Positions 25,294 through 33,317 of a stretch of DNA of 45,509 nt are shown here, in pieces. Positions within the stretch are counted from its first letter, which is position 1; each line of letters starts with the position of its first letter. Origin of the DNA: Chitinophaga pinensis (GTDB taxonomy: Bacteria > Bacteroidota > Bacteroidia > Chitinophagales > Chitinophagaceae). The stretch spans positions 1-45,509 of the forward strand of contig CAMCAY010000014.1 of the NCBI GenBank assembly GCA_945872815.1, given 5' to 3'. The notes under the pieces are model-generated. The model had not been told where the DNA came from. It saw only the letters and a list, made by a program, of their open reading frames with translations, and made no database searches. The translations under genes were made by a program, and so were the position numbers.

Positions 25294-26082
25294 ATGGATT
25301 TTACAAATTTTAAATTCTCAAAACAATTGCCATTTAATAAAGCAATAAAAAAACTAATTGATGCATTGGATTTAAACAATTTACAAGTTACCACAAACAA
25401 AAGCATAAGCGAGTTAAAAGCACCACCATATAAAGTTGATTCTGTGACCATGTCCGGTGAGCCTGGTTACATAAACAACAAACTAAATGAACTCAGGAGA
25501 ATAATACTAACACGTCTTAGAAATTATACTGATTCCTATGAGTCTATTAATACAAAAATTCATACTTTAGGTTTAGCTGAAATTTTAATTACCGAAAAAA
25601 TAATTTACTGGGATCTAGATTTCCCTGAGTTATATGAAGGGCCTCAGTCGCTTGACATGATCGACAAAAATAACCTAGTCAAAGTTGTTCGTTTTGATGA
25701 ATTAGATTTTTCTGATAAAATTATATATGAAATTCTTAAGCATCATAAAGTTAGAATCGAATTTTTTCAATTTCTGATTAAATGCATTCAATTCCACATT
25801 AGAAAATTAACCCTTTCACTTGAAACGTACTCTGAAATAAATTATGATACACACTTAAAGTCTATTGATTTAGTAGAGGTTTGGCTTGGGTTAATAAAAA
25901 TGGGATGTTTTAATTTGAAAGAAAAAAATGAGGTAGTAATAAGGAATGAATTTTTCAAACTATTTGGATTTAAGGACATTCAATTCAATGATATACACAA
26001 TCACATAAAATCTAGGAAATTTGTGAAATTCAGTTTTATAAAAAAAATGAATACTGCATTAATAAAGGCTTACGAAAAATAA
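25294..26082 (+). CDS. RteC-like domain protein
   Basis: 262 aa, hydrophilic and mostly helical. The C-terminal 90 residues (LKSIDLVEVWLGLIKMGCFN, then KLFGFKDIQFNDIHNHIKSR and a final FIKKMNTALIKAYEK) resemble RteC of CTnDOT-type elements. RteC acts as a DNA-binding activator of excision genes in those elements. The gene lies 15 nt after the integrase and is probably co-transcribed with it, so a role in controlling excision is plausible. The similarity was judged by pattern only, and the N-terminal half is unrecognised. Confidence 0.6.
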   Translation: MDFTNFKFSKQLPFNKAIKKLIDALDLNNLQVTTNKSISELKAPPYKVDSVTMSGEPGYINNKLNELRRIILTRLRNYTDSYESINTKIHTLGLAEILITEKIIYWDLDFPELYEGPQSLDMIDKNNLVKVVRFDELDFSDKIIYEILKHHKVRIEFFQFLIKCIQFHIRKLTLSLETYSEINYDTHLKSIDLVEVWLGLIKMGCFNLKEKNEVVIRNEFFKLFGFKDIQFNDIHNHIKSRKFVKFSFIKKMNTALIKAYEK

Positions 26083-26105
26083 TTGAATTATTTGTAAAAT
26101 TTTCT

Positions 26106-26140
26106 AAAATGGTCCGCGCTTCAAAAGCGCGGACCATTTT
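26106..26140. terminator. Strong bidirectional hairpin terminator
   Basis: A perfect 16-bp stem (26106-26121 with 26125-26140), with a GC-rich core GGTCCGCGC and a 3-nt loop, flanked by A and T runs. It isolates the int/rteC-like unit from the cargo genes. Confidence 0.85.
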
Positions 26141-26194
26141 GCTTTATAAATAGTATTTAATTGTACCAATAAATATTTTTACAAAAAATATGCT

Positions 26195-26455
26195 ATGAAT
26201 AATAAAAGAGTATTGAATATATCTGAAGCAAGTGAACTTCTTGGTTTTGAAGTAAGCTACATATACAAATTGACCAGTGCCAAAATACTGCCTCATTCTA
26301 AACCAAATGGCAAAACCATTTTTTTTGATAAGGAGAAATTGGAGGATTGGATGTTGTCAAACCCTTCTTCTACTTTATCTGATAAAAAAATAATCGCCAG
26401 TAACTATGTTGCTACCAATAGTGTAATCAATCGCAGAAAGAAAAAAAATAATTAA
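26195..26455 (+). CDS. Small HTH (MerR/excisionase-like) DNA-binding protein
   Basis: 86 aa. LNISEASELLGFEVSYIYKL forms a winged-HTH start, followed by a wing KPNGKTIFFDKEKLEDWML, the pattern of HTH_17/excisionase-type proteins. A basic tail (NRRKKKNN) follows. Such proteins near Bacteroidota integrases act as excision factors or as regulators of mobilisation genes. It is separated from the RteC-like gene by the hairpin at 26106-26140, so it has its own promoter. Confidence 0.8.
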   Translation: MNNKRVLNISEASELLGFEVSYIYKLTSAKILPHSKPNGKTIFFDKEKLEDWMLSNPSSTLSDKKIIASNYVATNSVINRRKKKNN

Positions 26456-26602
26456 TAAAACCTAAATTAAAATTAAATGAAACAGCATTTATTAACTGTT
26501 TTAGCTACAGATTCAAAAGGCTATTAAGTCGGGAAGGCGCAAATCACTGTCCGAGAAAAATGACATTGTAAAAAAGTACTTAACTAAAAAATCAAAATAA
26601 AT

Positions 26603-26947
26603 ATGTTCAAACAATGTAAGTTTTGTGATAAAATAATTATTAGGAAACCTGTAAATGGTTGCTGCGATGAATTGCACTTCAAACTTTGGAAAAAAGATTA
26701 CAATGCAAAATATAATAAACAAAAAAAAGAAATTTTATTAACAGAAAAATATTCAAGTATGCTACGAATTTGTATGAGACAATTTGGAGAGGGAGTACCC
26801 TTTGAGGCGGAGATATTAAATCACATGGGTTTTGATTGGGAATTTTCAAATGAACAGGTTGAAGTAGATGGTTTTCTGTATAATGTAATTGGTGAATACG
26901 GTTACATTGTTTTTACTAACGATAAAATTAAAATTAAAAAACTATGA
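26603..26947 (+). CDS. Hypothetical protein with N-terminal Cys cluster
   Basis: 114 aa, not recognised. The N-terminus has CKFC followed by GCCDE at about residue 20, which could bind zinc. Next comes a basic helix (HFKLWKKDYNAKYNKQKKE), then a more acidic C-terminal half that contains EVDGFLYNVIGEYGYIVF, probably beta strands. It overlaps the next gene by ATGA, so the two are a unit. This layout, a small zinc-finger plus a conserved C-terminal segment, suggests an accessory protein of mobile elements, but no function can be assigned. Confidence 0.6.
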   Translation: MFKQCKFCDKIIIRKPVNGCCDELHFKLWKKDYNAKYNKQKKEILLTEKYSSMLRICMRQFGEGVPFEAEILNHMGFDWEFSNEQVEVDGFLYNVIGEYGYIVFTNDKIKIKKL

Positions 26948-27222
26948 AAAATTTAAAAAGTAATAAAGCTTATCAAAAAATTTCGAAATATGCGCCGGAG
27001 ATGCCGTCAAATAAAATGCCTGATGAAAATCCTAATTCAAATAATGGCATTGCAGCACTACTACTTTCATTGGGGTTTGTACTGATTGGTCAATTATTAA
27101 TACTTAGTAAAATCAATACGATAAGTAGTCGAATTAATTTTAATCCAATTAAAGCCGAGGATGCAGATGCAATATTGAAATCAGAAAAAGAAGTACCTCC
27201 GCCTACTGAGGAAAAGTCATAG
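26944..27222 (+). CDS. Hypothetical single-pass membrane protein
   Basis: 92 aa. A hydrophilic N-terminus of about 35 residues (with YAPEMPSNKMPDE) is followed by one helix, GIAALLLSLGFVLIGQLLIL, and then a polar tail ending EVPPPTEEKS. No signal peptidase site is seen, so it is probably a membrane-anchored small protein. The start overlaps the upstream stop. Function unknown. Confidence 0.5.
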   Translation: MKNLKSNKAYQKISKYAPEMPSNKMPDENPNSNNGIAALLLSLGFVLIGQLLILSKINTISSRINFNPIKAEDADAILKSEKEVPPPTEEKS

Positions 27223-27237
27223 TTCGAATTTTGTTAC

Positions 27238-27291
27238 AAAATCAATCGGGTTTAGATGTTCATTCTTCTAAACCCTTCTGTTGTTGATTTT
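27238..27291. terminator. Nested hairpin after the small membrane-protein gene
   Basis: GGGTTTAGA (27248-27256) pairs with TCTAAACCC (27267-27275). An outer pair, AAAATCAA (27238-27245) with TTGATTTT (27284-27291), extends it. It lies just after the stop at 27222 and before the MazG gene; it may be a terminator or an mRNA 3' structure. Confidence 0.5.
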
Positions 27292-27378
27292 ATTACTTCA
27301 GTATATCAAGAAACAATCTTTTATATTGTATTGAATTTGTATATTGCGAATCGAAAATATTATTATCCATAAAAGTAT

Positions 27379-27708
27379 ATGTCCGATATAAAAACAATAA
27401 CAGACGCCCTTTTAAATTTCCGCAACGAACGGGACTGGGAACAGTTTCATAATTCCAAGGATTTAGCACTAGCCATAAATGTAGAAGCAGGAGAATTGCT
27501 TGAATTGTTTCTCTGGAAAAATGCCGACGATGCTAACAAAGAAAAAATAAAAGAGGAACTAGCCGACGTTTTTGCCTATGCATTTTTACTAGCCGACAAA
27601 TATCAATTTGATATAAAAGAAATTATTCTCGATAAAATACAGAAGAACGCAGCGAAATATCCCGTTGATAAAGCAAAGGGCACAGCTAAAAAATACAATG
27701 AATTATGA
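27379..27708 (+). CDS. MazG-like nucleotide pyrophosphohydrolase
   Basis: 109 aa, all-alpha. NVEAGELLELFLW carries the E36-x2-E39 pair and EELADVFAYAFLLAD the E60-x2-D63 pair that bind magnesium in MazG/iMazG and dCTPase-like enzymes, which split NTPs or dNTPs to NMP and pyrophosphate. The size matches single-domain RS21-C6/YpjD-like members. It overlaps the nuclease-helicase gene by ATGA, a strong sign of a shared job. Possible roles are control of nucleotide pools or removal of modified nucleotides during phage attack; both are inference. Confidence 0.85.
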   Translation: MSDIKTITDALLNFRNERDWEQFHNSKDLALAINVEAGELLELFLWKNADDANKEKIKEELADVFAYAFLLADKYQFDIKEIILDKIQKNAAKYPVDKAKGTAKKYNEL

Positions 27709-29561
27709 TTGTATACAATGCTACCAAGACTGATTTTTTAAATGATGTTCTCACCAATGAGATAGAAAATATCGTTTTGAAAAATGTAAAACTGAAACTG
27801 AACCGTGGTGTAGGTATTGCAGAAATAAAATCTTGGGCATCTTCATTAAGTTACATGGATAGAATCATGCAGGATGCTATGATCCCCAACGACTGTGGTA
27901 TTGCGATTGAATACCAGATTCCTCAAACTGGAAAAAGAATAGATTTTATCATTTCTGGACAAAACGAAGACAGCAAAGATTCTGTAATACTTATAGAATT
28001 AAAACAATGGTCTGAGGCAAAATTGACCAGTAAGGATTCTATTGTAGAAACTTTTGTTGGAGGAAGAATCGGAGAGCATACACACCCGTCATATCAGGCA
28101 TGGTCTTATGCTACTTTGCTGCAAGGATTTAATGAAGTTGTTTATAAAGAGAATATTCAACTACATCCCTGCGCTTATTTGCACAACTATGCAGAAGATG
28201 GTGTAATACGAAATGAGTTTTATGCCGAGTACATTAATAAAGCACCGGTATTTCTGAAAAGCGATGCCGTTAAGTTGCGTGAGTTTATTAAGAAGCATGT
28301 GCGGTATGGAGATAGGAGCAATATTTTGTATCGCATCGAAAACGGAAAAATCAAACCATCCAAAATGCTTGCCGATAGCATTACCAGGATGATAAAAGGC
28401 AACCAGGAATTTGTGATGATTGATGATCAGAAAGTGGTTTATGAAAATGCAATTGCTCTTGCAAAACATGCCGACGAAAAAAATAAGCAAGTGCTTATTG
28501 TGAAAGGCGGTCCCGGAACAGGGAAATCTGTGGTGGCAATTAATTTACTGGTGGAATTAACTAAGCTCGGTTTGCTTACACAATATGTTTCTAAAAATGC
28601 GGCACCTCGTGCGGTGTATGAAGCCCGACTAACAGGAAGCGTTAAAGCAACTGAGATCAGAAATATGTTTAGAGGTTCGGGTGCGTTTATTGGTTCGCCT
28701 ACCAATGAATACGATGCCCTGATTGTAGATGAAGCACATCGCTTGAACAGATTCAGCGGTCTGTATGGCAACCAAGGAGAAAACCAGATTAAAGAAATCA
28801 TACAAGCCTCCAAATTTTCTATTTTCTTTTTAGATGAAGATCAAAGGGTAACCTTAAAAGACATCGGACAAAAAGAAGAAATCATCAAGTGGGCACATTT
28901 ATCCAATGCAAGTATTACCGAACTGGAATTAAATTCTCAATTCCGTTGTAATGGTTCTGATGGTTATTTGGCATGGCTCGATAATACATTACAAATCAGA
29001 GAAACGGTTAATCAGGATTTATCAGGAGTGGATTATGATTTCAGGGTATTGGATAATCCCGCAGAACTCAGAAAATTAATTATTGAAAAAAATAACATCA
29101 ACAACAGAGCAAGAATCGTTGCCGGATACTGTTGGAAATGGCCAAGTAAAAAAGATTTCAATGCCTACGATATTGAATTTCCGGAGTATGATTTTAGAAT
29201 GAAATGGAACCTTACCGAAGATGGAAGCACCTGGATCATCAGTCCTAAATCAGTAAATGAAGTGGGCTGTATCCATACCTGTCAGGGACTTGAAGTGGAA
29301 TACATTGGCGTAATCATAGGCGATGATTTAGTTGTAAGAAACGATGTTGTAATTACCGACGCTTCCAAAAGAGCGAGTTCGGATAATTCTGTAAAGGGGT
29401 ATAAAAAAATGATGAAAGAAAATCCCGAAGAGGCTAAAGAGCAACTTGATTTGATTATAAAGAATACATACAGAACGCTGATGACGAGAGGAATGAAGGG
29501 TTGTTATGTGTATTGTACGGATGAGGAGACAAGGGAATATTTTAAAAATGGAATAAAATAA
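27705..29561 (+). CDS. PD-(D/E)XK nuclease + SF1 helicase (DUF2075)
   Basis: 618 aa in two parts. Residues about 60-130 hold a nuclease-like core: E69, D80 in KRIDFII, and E98-x-K100 in ILIELKQW. From about 260 there is a DUF2075 helicase: Walker A KGGPGTGKS (K274, S275), DEAH at 342-345, FLDEDQRV, LNSQFRCNG (motif IV-like arginine) and VGCIHTCQGLEVEYIG with a final TLMTRGMKGCYVY. The predicted activity is ATP-driven DNA or RNA unwinding linked to cleavage. It is directly coupled to the MazG-like gene and followed by Bro-N, HNH and HIT genes. The nuclease assignment is by motif only; the helicase assignment is firm. Confidence 0.85.
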   Translation: MIVYNATKTDFLNDVLTNEIENIVLKNVKLKLNRGVGIAEIKSWASSLSYMDRIMQDAMIPNDCGIAIEYQIPQTGKRIDFIISGQNEDSKDSVILIELKQWSEAKLTSKDSIVETFVGGRIGEHTHPSYQAWSYATLLQGFNEVVYKENIQLHPCAYLHNYAEDGVIRNEFYAEYINKAPVFLKSDAVKLREFIKKHVRYGDRSNILYRIENGKIKPSKMLADSITRMIKGNQEFVMIDDQKVVYENAIALAKHADEKNKQVLIVKGGPGTGKSVVAINLLVELTKLGLLTQYVSKNAAPRAVYEARLTGSVKATEIRNMFRGSGAFIGSPTNEYDALIVDEAHRLNRFSGLYGNQGENQIKEIIQASKFSIFFLDEDQRVTLKDIGQKEEIIKWAHLSNASITELELNSQFRCNGSDGYLAWLDNTLQIRETVNQDLSGVDYDFRVLDNPAELRKLIIEKNNINNRARIVAGYCWKWPSKKDFNAYDIEFPEYDFRMKWNLTEDGSTWIISPKSVNEVGCIHTCQGLEVEYIGVIIGDDLVVRNDVVITDASKRASSDNSVKGYKKMMKENPEEAKEQLDLIIKNTYRTLMTRGMKGCYVYCTDEETREYFKNGIK

Positions 29562-29596
29562 TTTTGACATTTTCATTTTGCATTAATTATAAACAC

Positions 29597-30427
29597 ATGA
29601 AGAAGATCGACCAAATTAAACTTTTTGAGGATAAAAAAGTAAGAACAATATGGGATGAAAATCAAGAGAAATGGTATGTTTCAATTGTTGATGTTATTGC
29701 GATATTGACTGATAGTCCTAATCCAAGAAAGTATTGGAGTGTACTAAAAACAAGGCTTAAAGTAGAAGGAAGTCAGTTGACTACAAATTGTAGTCAACTG
29801 AAAATGAAAGCGGCTGATGGCAAAAATTATCTTACTGATGTTGCAGATACGGAACAATTATTTCGATTGATTCAGTCTATTCCATCACCCAAAGCTGAGC
29901 CTTTTAAACTTTGGTTGGCTAAAGTAGCCAATGATCGTTTGGATGAAATGCAAGACCCCGAACTTAGCATAGACAGAGCTTTAGAGCAATATATGAATTT
30001 AGGTTATTCTGAAAAGTGGATTAATCAGCGGATTAAGAGTATTGAAATAAGAAAGGAGTTAACTGATGAATGGAAAAAAAGAGGCCTAAAAGAAGGCGTT
30101 CAATTTGCTACATTAACAGACATCATCACAAAATCCTGGTCGGATAAAACAACGAAAGCGTATAAAATATTAAAAGGGTTAAAAAAAGAAAACCTGCGCG
30201 ACAATATGACCAATACTGAATTAATTTTAAGTATGCTGGCAGAAGCATCAACAAAAGATATTTCGGAGGCATTGAATCCGAAGACATTTTCTGAAAGTAA
30301 AAAAATTGCACAACAAGGAGGGAATGTTGCAAAAAAGGCGCGGTTAGAATTGGAATCAAAAACAGGAAAGAAAGTGGTTACTTCCATTAATGCAAAATCT
30401 CAATTAAAATTGAAGGGAGGAAAATAA
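29597..30427 (+). CDS. Bro-N domain protein (DinD-like family)
   Basis: 276 aa from ATG 29597; the frame is open to 29564 but the family begins MKKIDQIKLFEDKKVRTIWD. The Bro-N core includes WYVSIVDVIAILTDSPNPRK, a YWSVLKTRL helix and the LFRLIQSIPSPKAEPFKLWL block, after which come GYSEKWINQRIKSIEIRKEL and a lysine-rich tail. Bro-N proteins bind DNA and occur in phage antirepressors and DinD-like SOS proteins. In this cassette it may recognise DNA or regulate the set. It starts 36 nt after the helicase stop. Confidence 0.82.
   Translation: MKKIDQIKLFEDKKVRTIWDENQEKWYVSIVDVIAILTDSPNPRKYWSVLKTRLKVEGSQLTTNCSQLKMKAADGKNYLTDVADTEQLFRLIQSIPSPKAEPFKLWLAKVANDRLDEMQDPELSIDRALEQYMNLGYSEKWINQRIKSIEIRKELTDEWKKRGLKEGVQFATLTDIITKSWSDKTTKAYKILKGLKKENLRDNMTNTELILSMLAEASTKDISEALNPKTFSESKKIAQQGGNVAKKARLELESKTGKKVVTSINAKSQLKLKGGK
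29773..29801. repeat. Perfect 14-bp inverted repeat inside the Bro-N gene
   Basis: TCAGTTGACTACAA (29773-29786) and its exact complement (29788-29801) surround a single A. The protein reads SQLTTNCSQL there, so an internal SQL repeat and the nucleic-acid palindrome coincide. Confidence 0.75.
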
Positions 30428-30460
30428 TTTCTCCAAAAAAATGAAATATTGATCTAAAAA

Positions 30461-31516
30461 ATGCACCAACTCCCCAACGATAAAAACTTACCCATAGAAA
30501 AGTTAGCGGCTTGTTTTAATAGTACGTCTGCTACCTATAAATTCTATTGGCTATTGTCGATCGTTGATGCTTTGGAATCACGAATAAAATCCGAGTCAAC
30601 AATGATTCCTAAAAAGGAATTGTTTGCAAGAATGATAAGCAACGCTTGGTACACTGTAAATTATTTTCACGTTTCATTTGGCGTACAGGATAAATTACAA
30701 TCCGCTATTGAAGCCATAAAAAATTCAGAAGGACTAACCATTGATGCCAATAAAAAAGACATCATAAAAAAATTATTGAACACAGAAAATAACATTACAA
30801 AAAGAGAGCTTGTTCAGTTTAATAATAATGTACCACATTGGTTTTTGAGTCCTTGGTTTCCTGGAGAAGATAAAGCCTCAATCTATAAAAAATCAAATCA
30901 ATCTCTTTTCTATTGTCCTTATGCCTTGAATACTGATTTTATAGACGTAGATATTTTATGGGCGAATTATTTTTTGTTGAATGCAGCTTTCATAAGAGAT
31001 TTTTGTTACTGGAATCTGTCATTGTTTTTACAAGTCAAAAATCCAAATGTGCCAGACATTCCTAATAAAATAATAAAACCCGCATCAAGAAATAACCTTA
31101 CTAAACAAAGAAAGTTTTGGGATATTGTAATAGATGAATTGGGAACTGTAAATTGTATCTACACAAAAAGAGCATTGATAAAAGGTGATTTTGCTGTTGA
31201 ACATTTTATACCCTATAATTTTGTGTCTCATGATTTAATGTGGAATTTAATACCGGCAGATAAATCATTCAATAGCAGCAAAAGTGATAAGCTGCCATCA
31301 ATGCAAAAATATTTTGATTCCTTTTTTAATATGCAAGAAACTGCAATAAAAATTGTGCGTGAAAAAGAACCAAGAAATAAATCGTTGGAAGATTATTTAA
31401 CCATTTTGCATGAACTGAATAATTTGGAAAAAGACAGTACAAAAAATAAATTCAGAGATACGATACAACCATTAATAACCATAGCAGCCAACAACGGTTT
31501 CGAATATTTAAAATAA
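30461..31516 (+). CDS. HNH endonuclease domain protein
   Basis: 351 aa. The N-terminal 200 residues are helical and aromatic (NAWYTVNYFHVSFG, NVPHWFLSPWFPGE), of unknown role. The C-terminal HNH module has KGDFAVEHFIPYNFVSHDLM (H248, H257), WNLIPADKSFN (N262, N271) and SKSDKLPS, the usual beta-beta-alpha metal finger for DNA nicking or cutting. An HNH nuclease with this long N-terminal part is often found in Bacteroidota defence islands. It ends TAATG on the next start. Confidence 0.82.
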   Translation: MHQLPNDKNLPIEKLAACFNSTSATYKFYWLLSIVDALESRIKSESTMIPKKELFARMISNAWYTVNYFHVSFGVQDKLQSAIEAIKNSEGLTIDANKKDIIKKLLNTENNITKRELVQFNNNVPHWFLSPWFPGEDKASIYKKSNQSLFYCPYALNTDFIDVDILWANYFLLNAAFIRDFCYWNLSLFLQVKNPNVPDIPNKIIKPASRNNLTKQRKFWDIVIDELGTVNCIYTKRALIKGDFAVEHFIPYNFVSHDLMWNLIPADKSFNSSKSDKLPSMQKYFDSFFNMQETAIKIVREKEPRNKSLEDYLTILHELNNLEKDSTKNKFRDTIQPLITIAANNGFEYLK

Positions 31517-31893
31517 TGAACGAAAATAAACCTTGTCCTTTCTGCAATGTAGAAAGAGAAATAATATTGGAAAGCGAAATGTCATTTGCCATTTACGATG
31601 GCTTTCCGGTAAATGAAGGACATGCATTGATCATTCCGAAAAGGCATACTGCTAATTATTTTGATTTGTCATTAGAGGAGCAGAAAGATTGTATTGAATT
31701 ATTAAATCGTGTTAAAGGAATTGTACAAGCAAAATATAATCCTGCCGGATTTAATGTGGGTATTAATATCAATGAAGCTGCTGGGCAAACGGTGCCACAT
31801 GTGCATATTCATTTGATACCGAGGTACGAGGGTGATGTGGATGAACCGAGAGGTGGTGTGAGGGGAGTGTTGCCATTAAAGAAATTCTATTAA
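31516..31893 (+). CDS. HIT-family nucleotide hydrolase
   Basis: 125 aa. The histidine triad is H95, H97, H99 in PHVHIHLIP, with the upstream INEAAGQTVPH segment and an N-terminal CPFC pair. HIT enzymes cleave or transfer nucleotidyl groups such as AMP-lysine, ApxA or aminoacyl adenylates. The start overlaps the HNH stop by one base (TAATG), so it is translated with it. Its partnering with a MazG-like enzyme in the same cassette suggests work on a nucleotide product. The family call is firm; the substrate is not known. Confidence 0.9.
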   Translation: MNENKPCPFCNVEREIILESEMSFAIYDGFPVNEGHALIIPKRHTANYFDLSLEEQKDCIELLNRVKGIVQAKYNPAGFNVGININEAAGQTVPHVHIHLIPRYEGDVDEPRGGVRGVLPLKKFY

Positions 31894-31909
31894 TTAATGG
31901 TTTATTTTA

Positions 31910-31917
31910 TATATTTG
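31910..31917 (+). promoter_or_regulatory. Candidate -7 element of the methylase/MORC/Z1 operon
   Basis: TATATTTG fits TAnnTTTG and lies in the 175-nt spacer after the HIT gene, about 65 nt before the small frame at 31983. No good -33 element was found. Confidence 0.4.
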
Positions 31918-31982
31918 ACCACACTCGTAAATAGCAAATTATTAATAATGGAAACTTTGATTTTGGTTAATAATTTCACTAT

Positions 31983-32072
31983 TTGAGAATTAAGCATAAA
32001 CTGTTACAAAAAATTATTGCAGATGAGTTGGGAAGATTCAGTCAAAGCAATTATGATATTACACATCGATGA
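31983..32072 (+). CDS. Possible 29-aa leader frame coupled to the methylase
   Basis: A TTG-initiated frame, preceded by two in-frame TAA codons, gives a short basic peptide with LLQKIIADELGRFSQSNYDI. Its TGA overlaps the methylase start as ATGA (32069-32072). It could be a leader that controls methylase translation, or the tail of a lost regulator. Too short to judge by composition. Confidence 0.35.
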   Translation: MRIKHKLLQKIIADELGRFSQSNYDITHR

Positions 32073-33316
32073 AAAAAAAACTGACATTTATTGATTTATT
32101 CTCGGGCTGTGGGGGATTATCTGAAGGCTTTTTGATGAGTAATAAATTTTATGGATTAGCTCATGTCGAGTGGGAATTGCCTATGGTAAGAACCCTAAGA
32201 AATAGACTTGAAAAAAAATGGAACCACTCAAAAGAAGATTCATTAAAACGTGTCATTCATTTCGATATTCAAAAAACAGAGGAGTTAATTAATGGTAATT
32301 GGTCGGACAATTCCTTTCAAGAATTTGGTTCCAATAATCACCATCTTATAACTAAAGTTGGACTAAAGGGTCTTATAGGCAGAGATAAAGTTGATGTAAT
32401 TATTGGTGGTCCGCCATGTCAGGCTTATTCAATTGCTGGTAGAGCACAGGATAAGAATTCAATGAAGGATGACTACAGAAATTTTTTGTTTGAGAGTTTT
32501 GTAAAAGTAGTTGAAGCGTTCTCTCCAAAGTGTTTCGTTTTTGAAAATGTCCCCGGTTTATTAAGTGCATGCCCAGGTGATATTTCCGTGCCTCAGAGAA
32601 TATATGATGCCTTTAAAAAAATCGGATATACAATCTTAAAACCTGAAGAATTAAAATCTGCTGTTTTCTCAGCCAATAATTTTGGAGTACCCCAAACTAG
32701 GAAAAGAGTTATTATCATCGGAGTAAAATCCGGAAATGAAAGTGTATTAAAGGATGTTTACAGGAAATTGACTAATTTTTCAAATACTACAAAATCAAGT
32801 CTGTCCGTTAAGCATGCAATTGGAAATTTGCCAAAATTAAAACCATTAACTAAATCATCAATAGATAAACCCATTTCAATCTCACATGCATACGAAAAGG
32901 GAGCCATTAAGGTGATGCATCATGAGCCTCGATTCCATAATCCAAGAGACATTAAAATTTTCAAAGAGTGGATCCATAATAATATGAATTCCAAAAAAAC
33001 GCAAGAAAAAACTGAATTCTATTACGCTAATACAGGTAAAAAATCAAATCATAATAAATATAGAAATTTAGAGTGGGATAAACCTTCTCCAACAATAGTT
33101 GCTCATCTTTCTAAAGATGGATTAATGTTTATTCATCCGGATGCAACTCAAGCACGGTCAATTACTTTAAAGGAAGCTGCTTTACTTCAATCGTTTCCGG
33201 ATGATTATGAGTTTTTAGGCAACCTTGGAGTATGTTACAAGATGGTAGGTAATGCTGTTCCGCCAAAAATGGCGAAAGAAATCGCAAAAATTATAAGTAA
33301 CGAATTTATAAAATAA
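32069..33316 (+). CDS. DNA (cytosine-5-)-methyltransferase
   Basis: 415 aa. Motif I is FIDLFSGCGGLSEGF (SAM binding), motif IV is GGPPCQAYS with catalytic C117, motif VI is FENVPGLL, motif VIII/IX is around NNFGVPQTRKRV, and motif X is YKMVGNAVPPKMAKEIA. The variable target-recognition region lies between about 225 and 350. The order is that of Dcm-type C5 methylases. It heads a six-gene set with MORC-like, Z1 and PD-(D/E)XK proteins and is the probable self-marking arm of a restriction-like system. The target site cannot be predicted. Confidence 0.94.
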   Translation: MKKKLTFIDLFSGCGGLSEGFLMSNKFYGLAHVEWELPMVRTLRNRLEKKWNHSKEDSLKRVIHFDIQKTEELINGNWSDNSFQEFGSNNHHLITKVGLKGLIGRDKVDVIIGGPPCQAYSIAGRAQDKNSMKDDYRNFLFESFVKVVEAFSPKCFVFENVPGLLSACPGDISVPQRIYDAFKKIGYTILKPEELKSAVFSANNFGVPQTRKRVIIIGVKSGNESVLKDVYRKLTNFSNTTKSSLSVKHAIGNLPKLKPLTKSSIDKPISISHAYEKGAIKVMHHEPRFHNPRDIKIFKEWIHNNMNSKKTQEKTEFYYANTGKKSNHNKYRNLEWDKPSPTIVAHLSKDGLMFIHPDATQARSITLKEAALLQSFPDDYEFLGNLGVCYKMVGNAVPPKMAKEIAKIISNEFIK

Positions 33317-33317
33317 T

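Noticed and set aside
26477-26602. A short basic frame upstream of the gene at 26603, including SGRRKSLSEKN
   Set aside because: It has no usable start in frame and is preceded by a stop; a possible frameshift with a short ATG frame at 26477 is only speculative.
28161-28813. Several minus-strand frames of 109-124 codons
   Set aside because: They overlap the DUF2075 helicase, which has unmistakable helicase motifs; they are antisense shadows.
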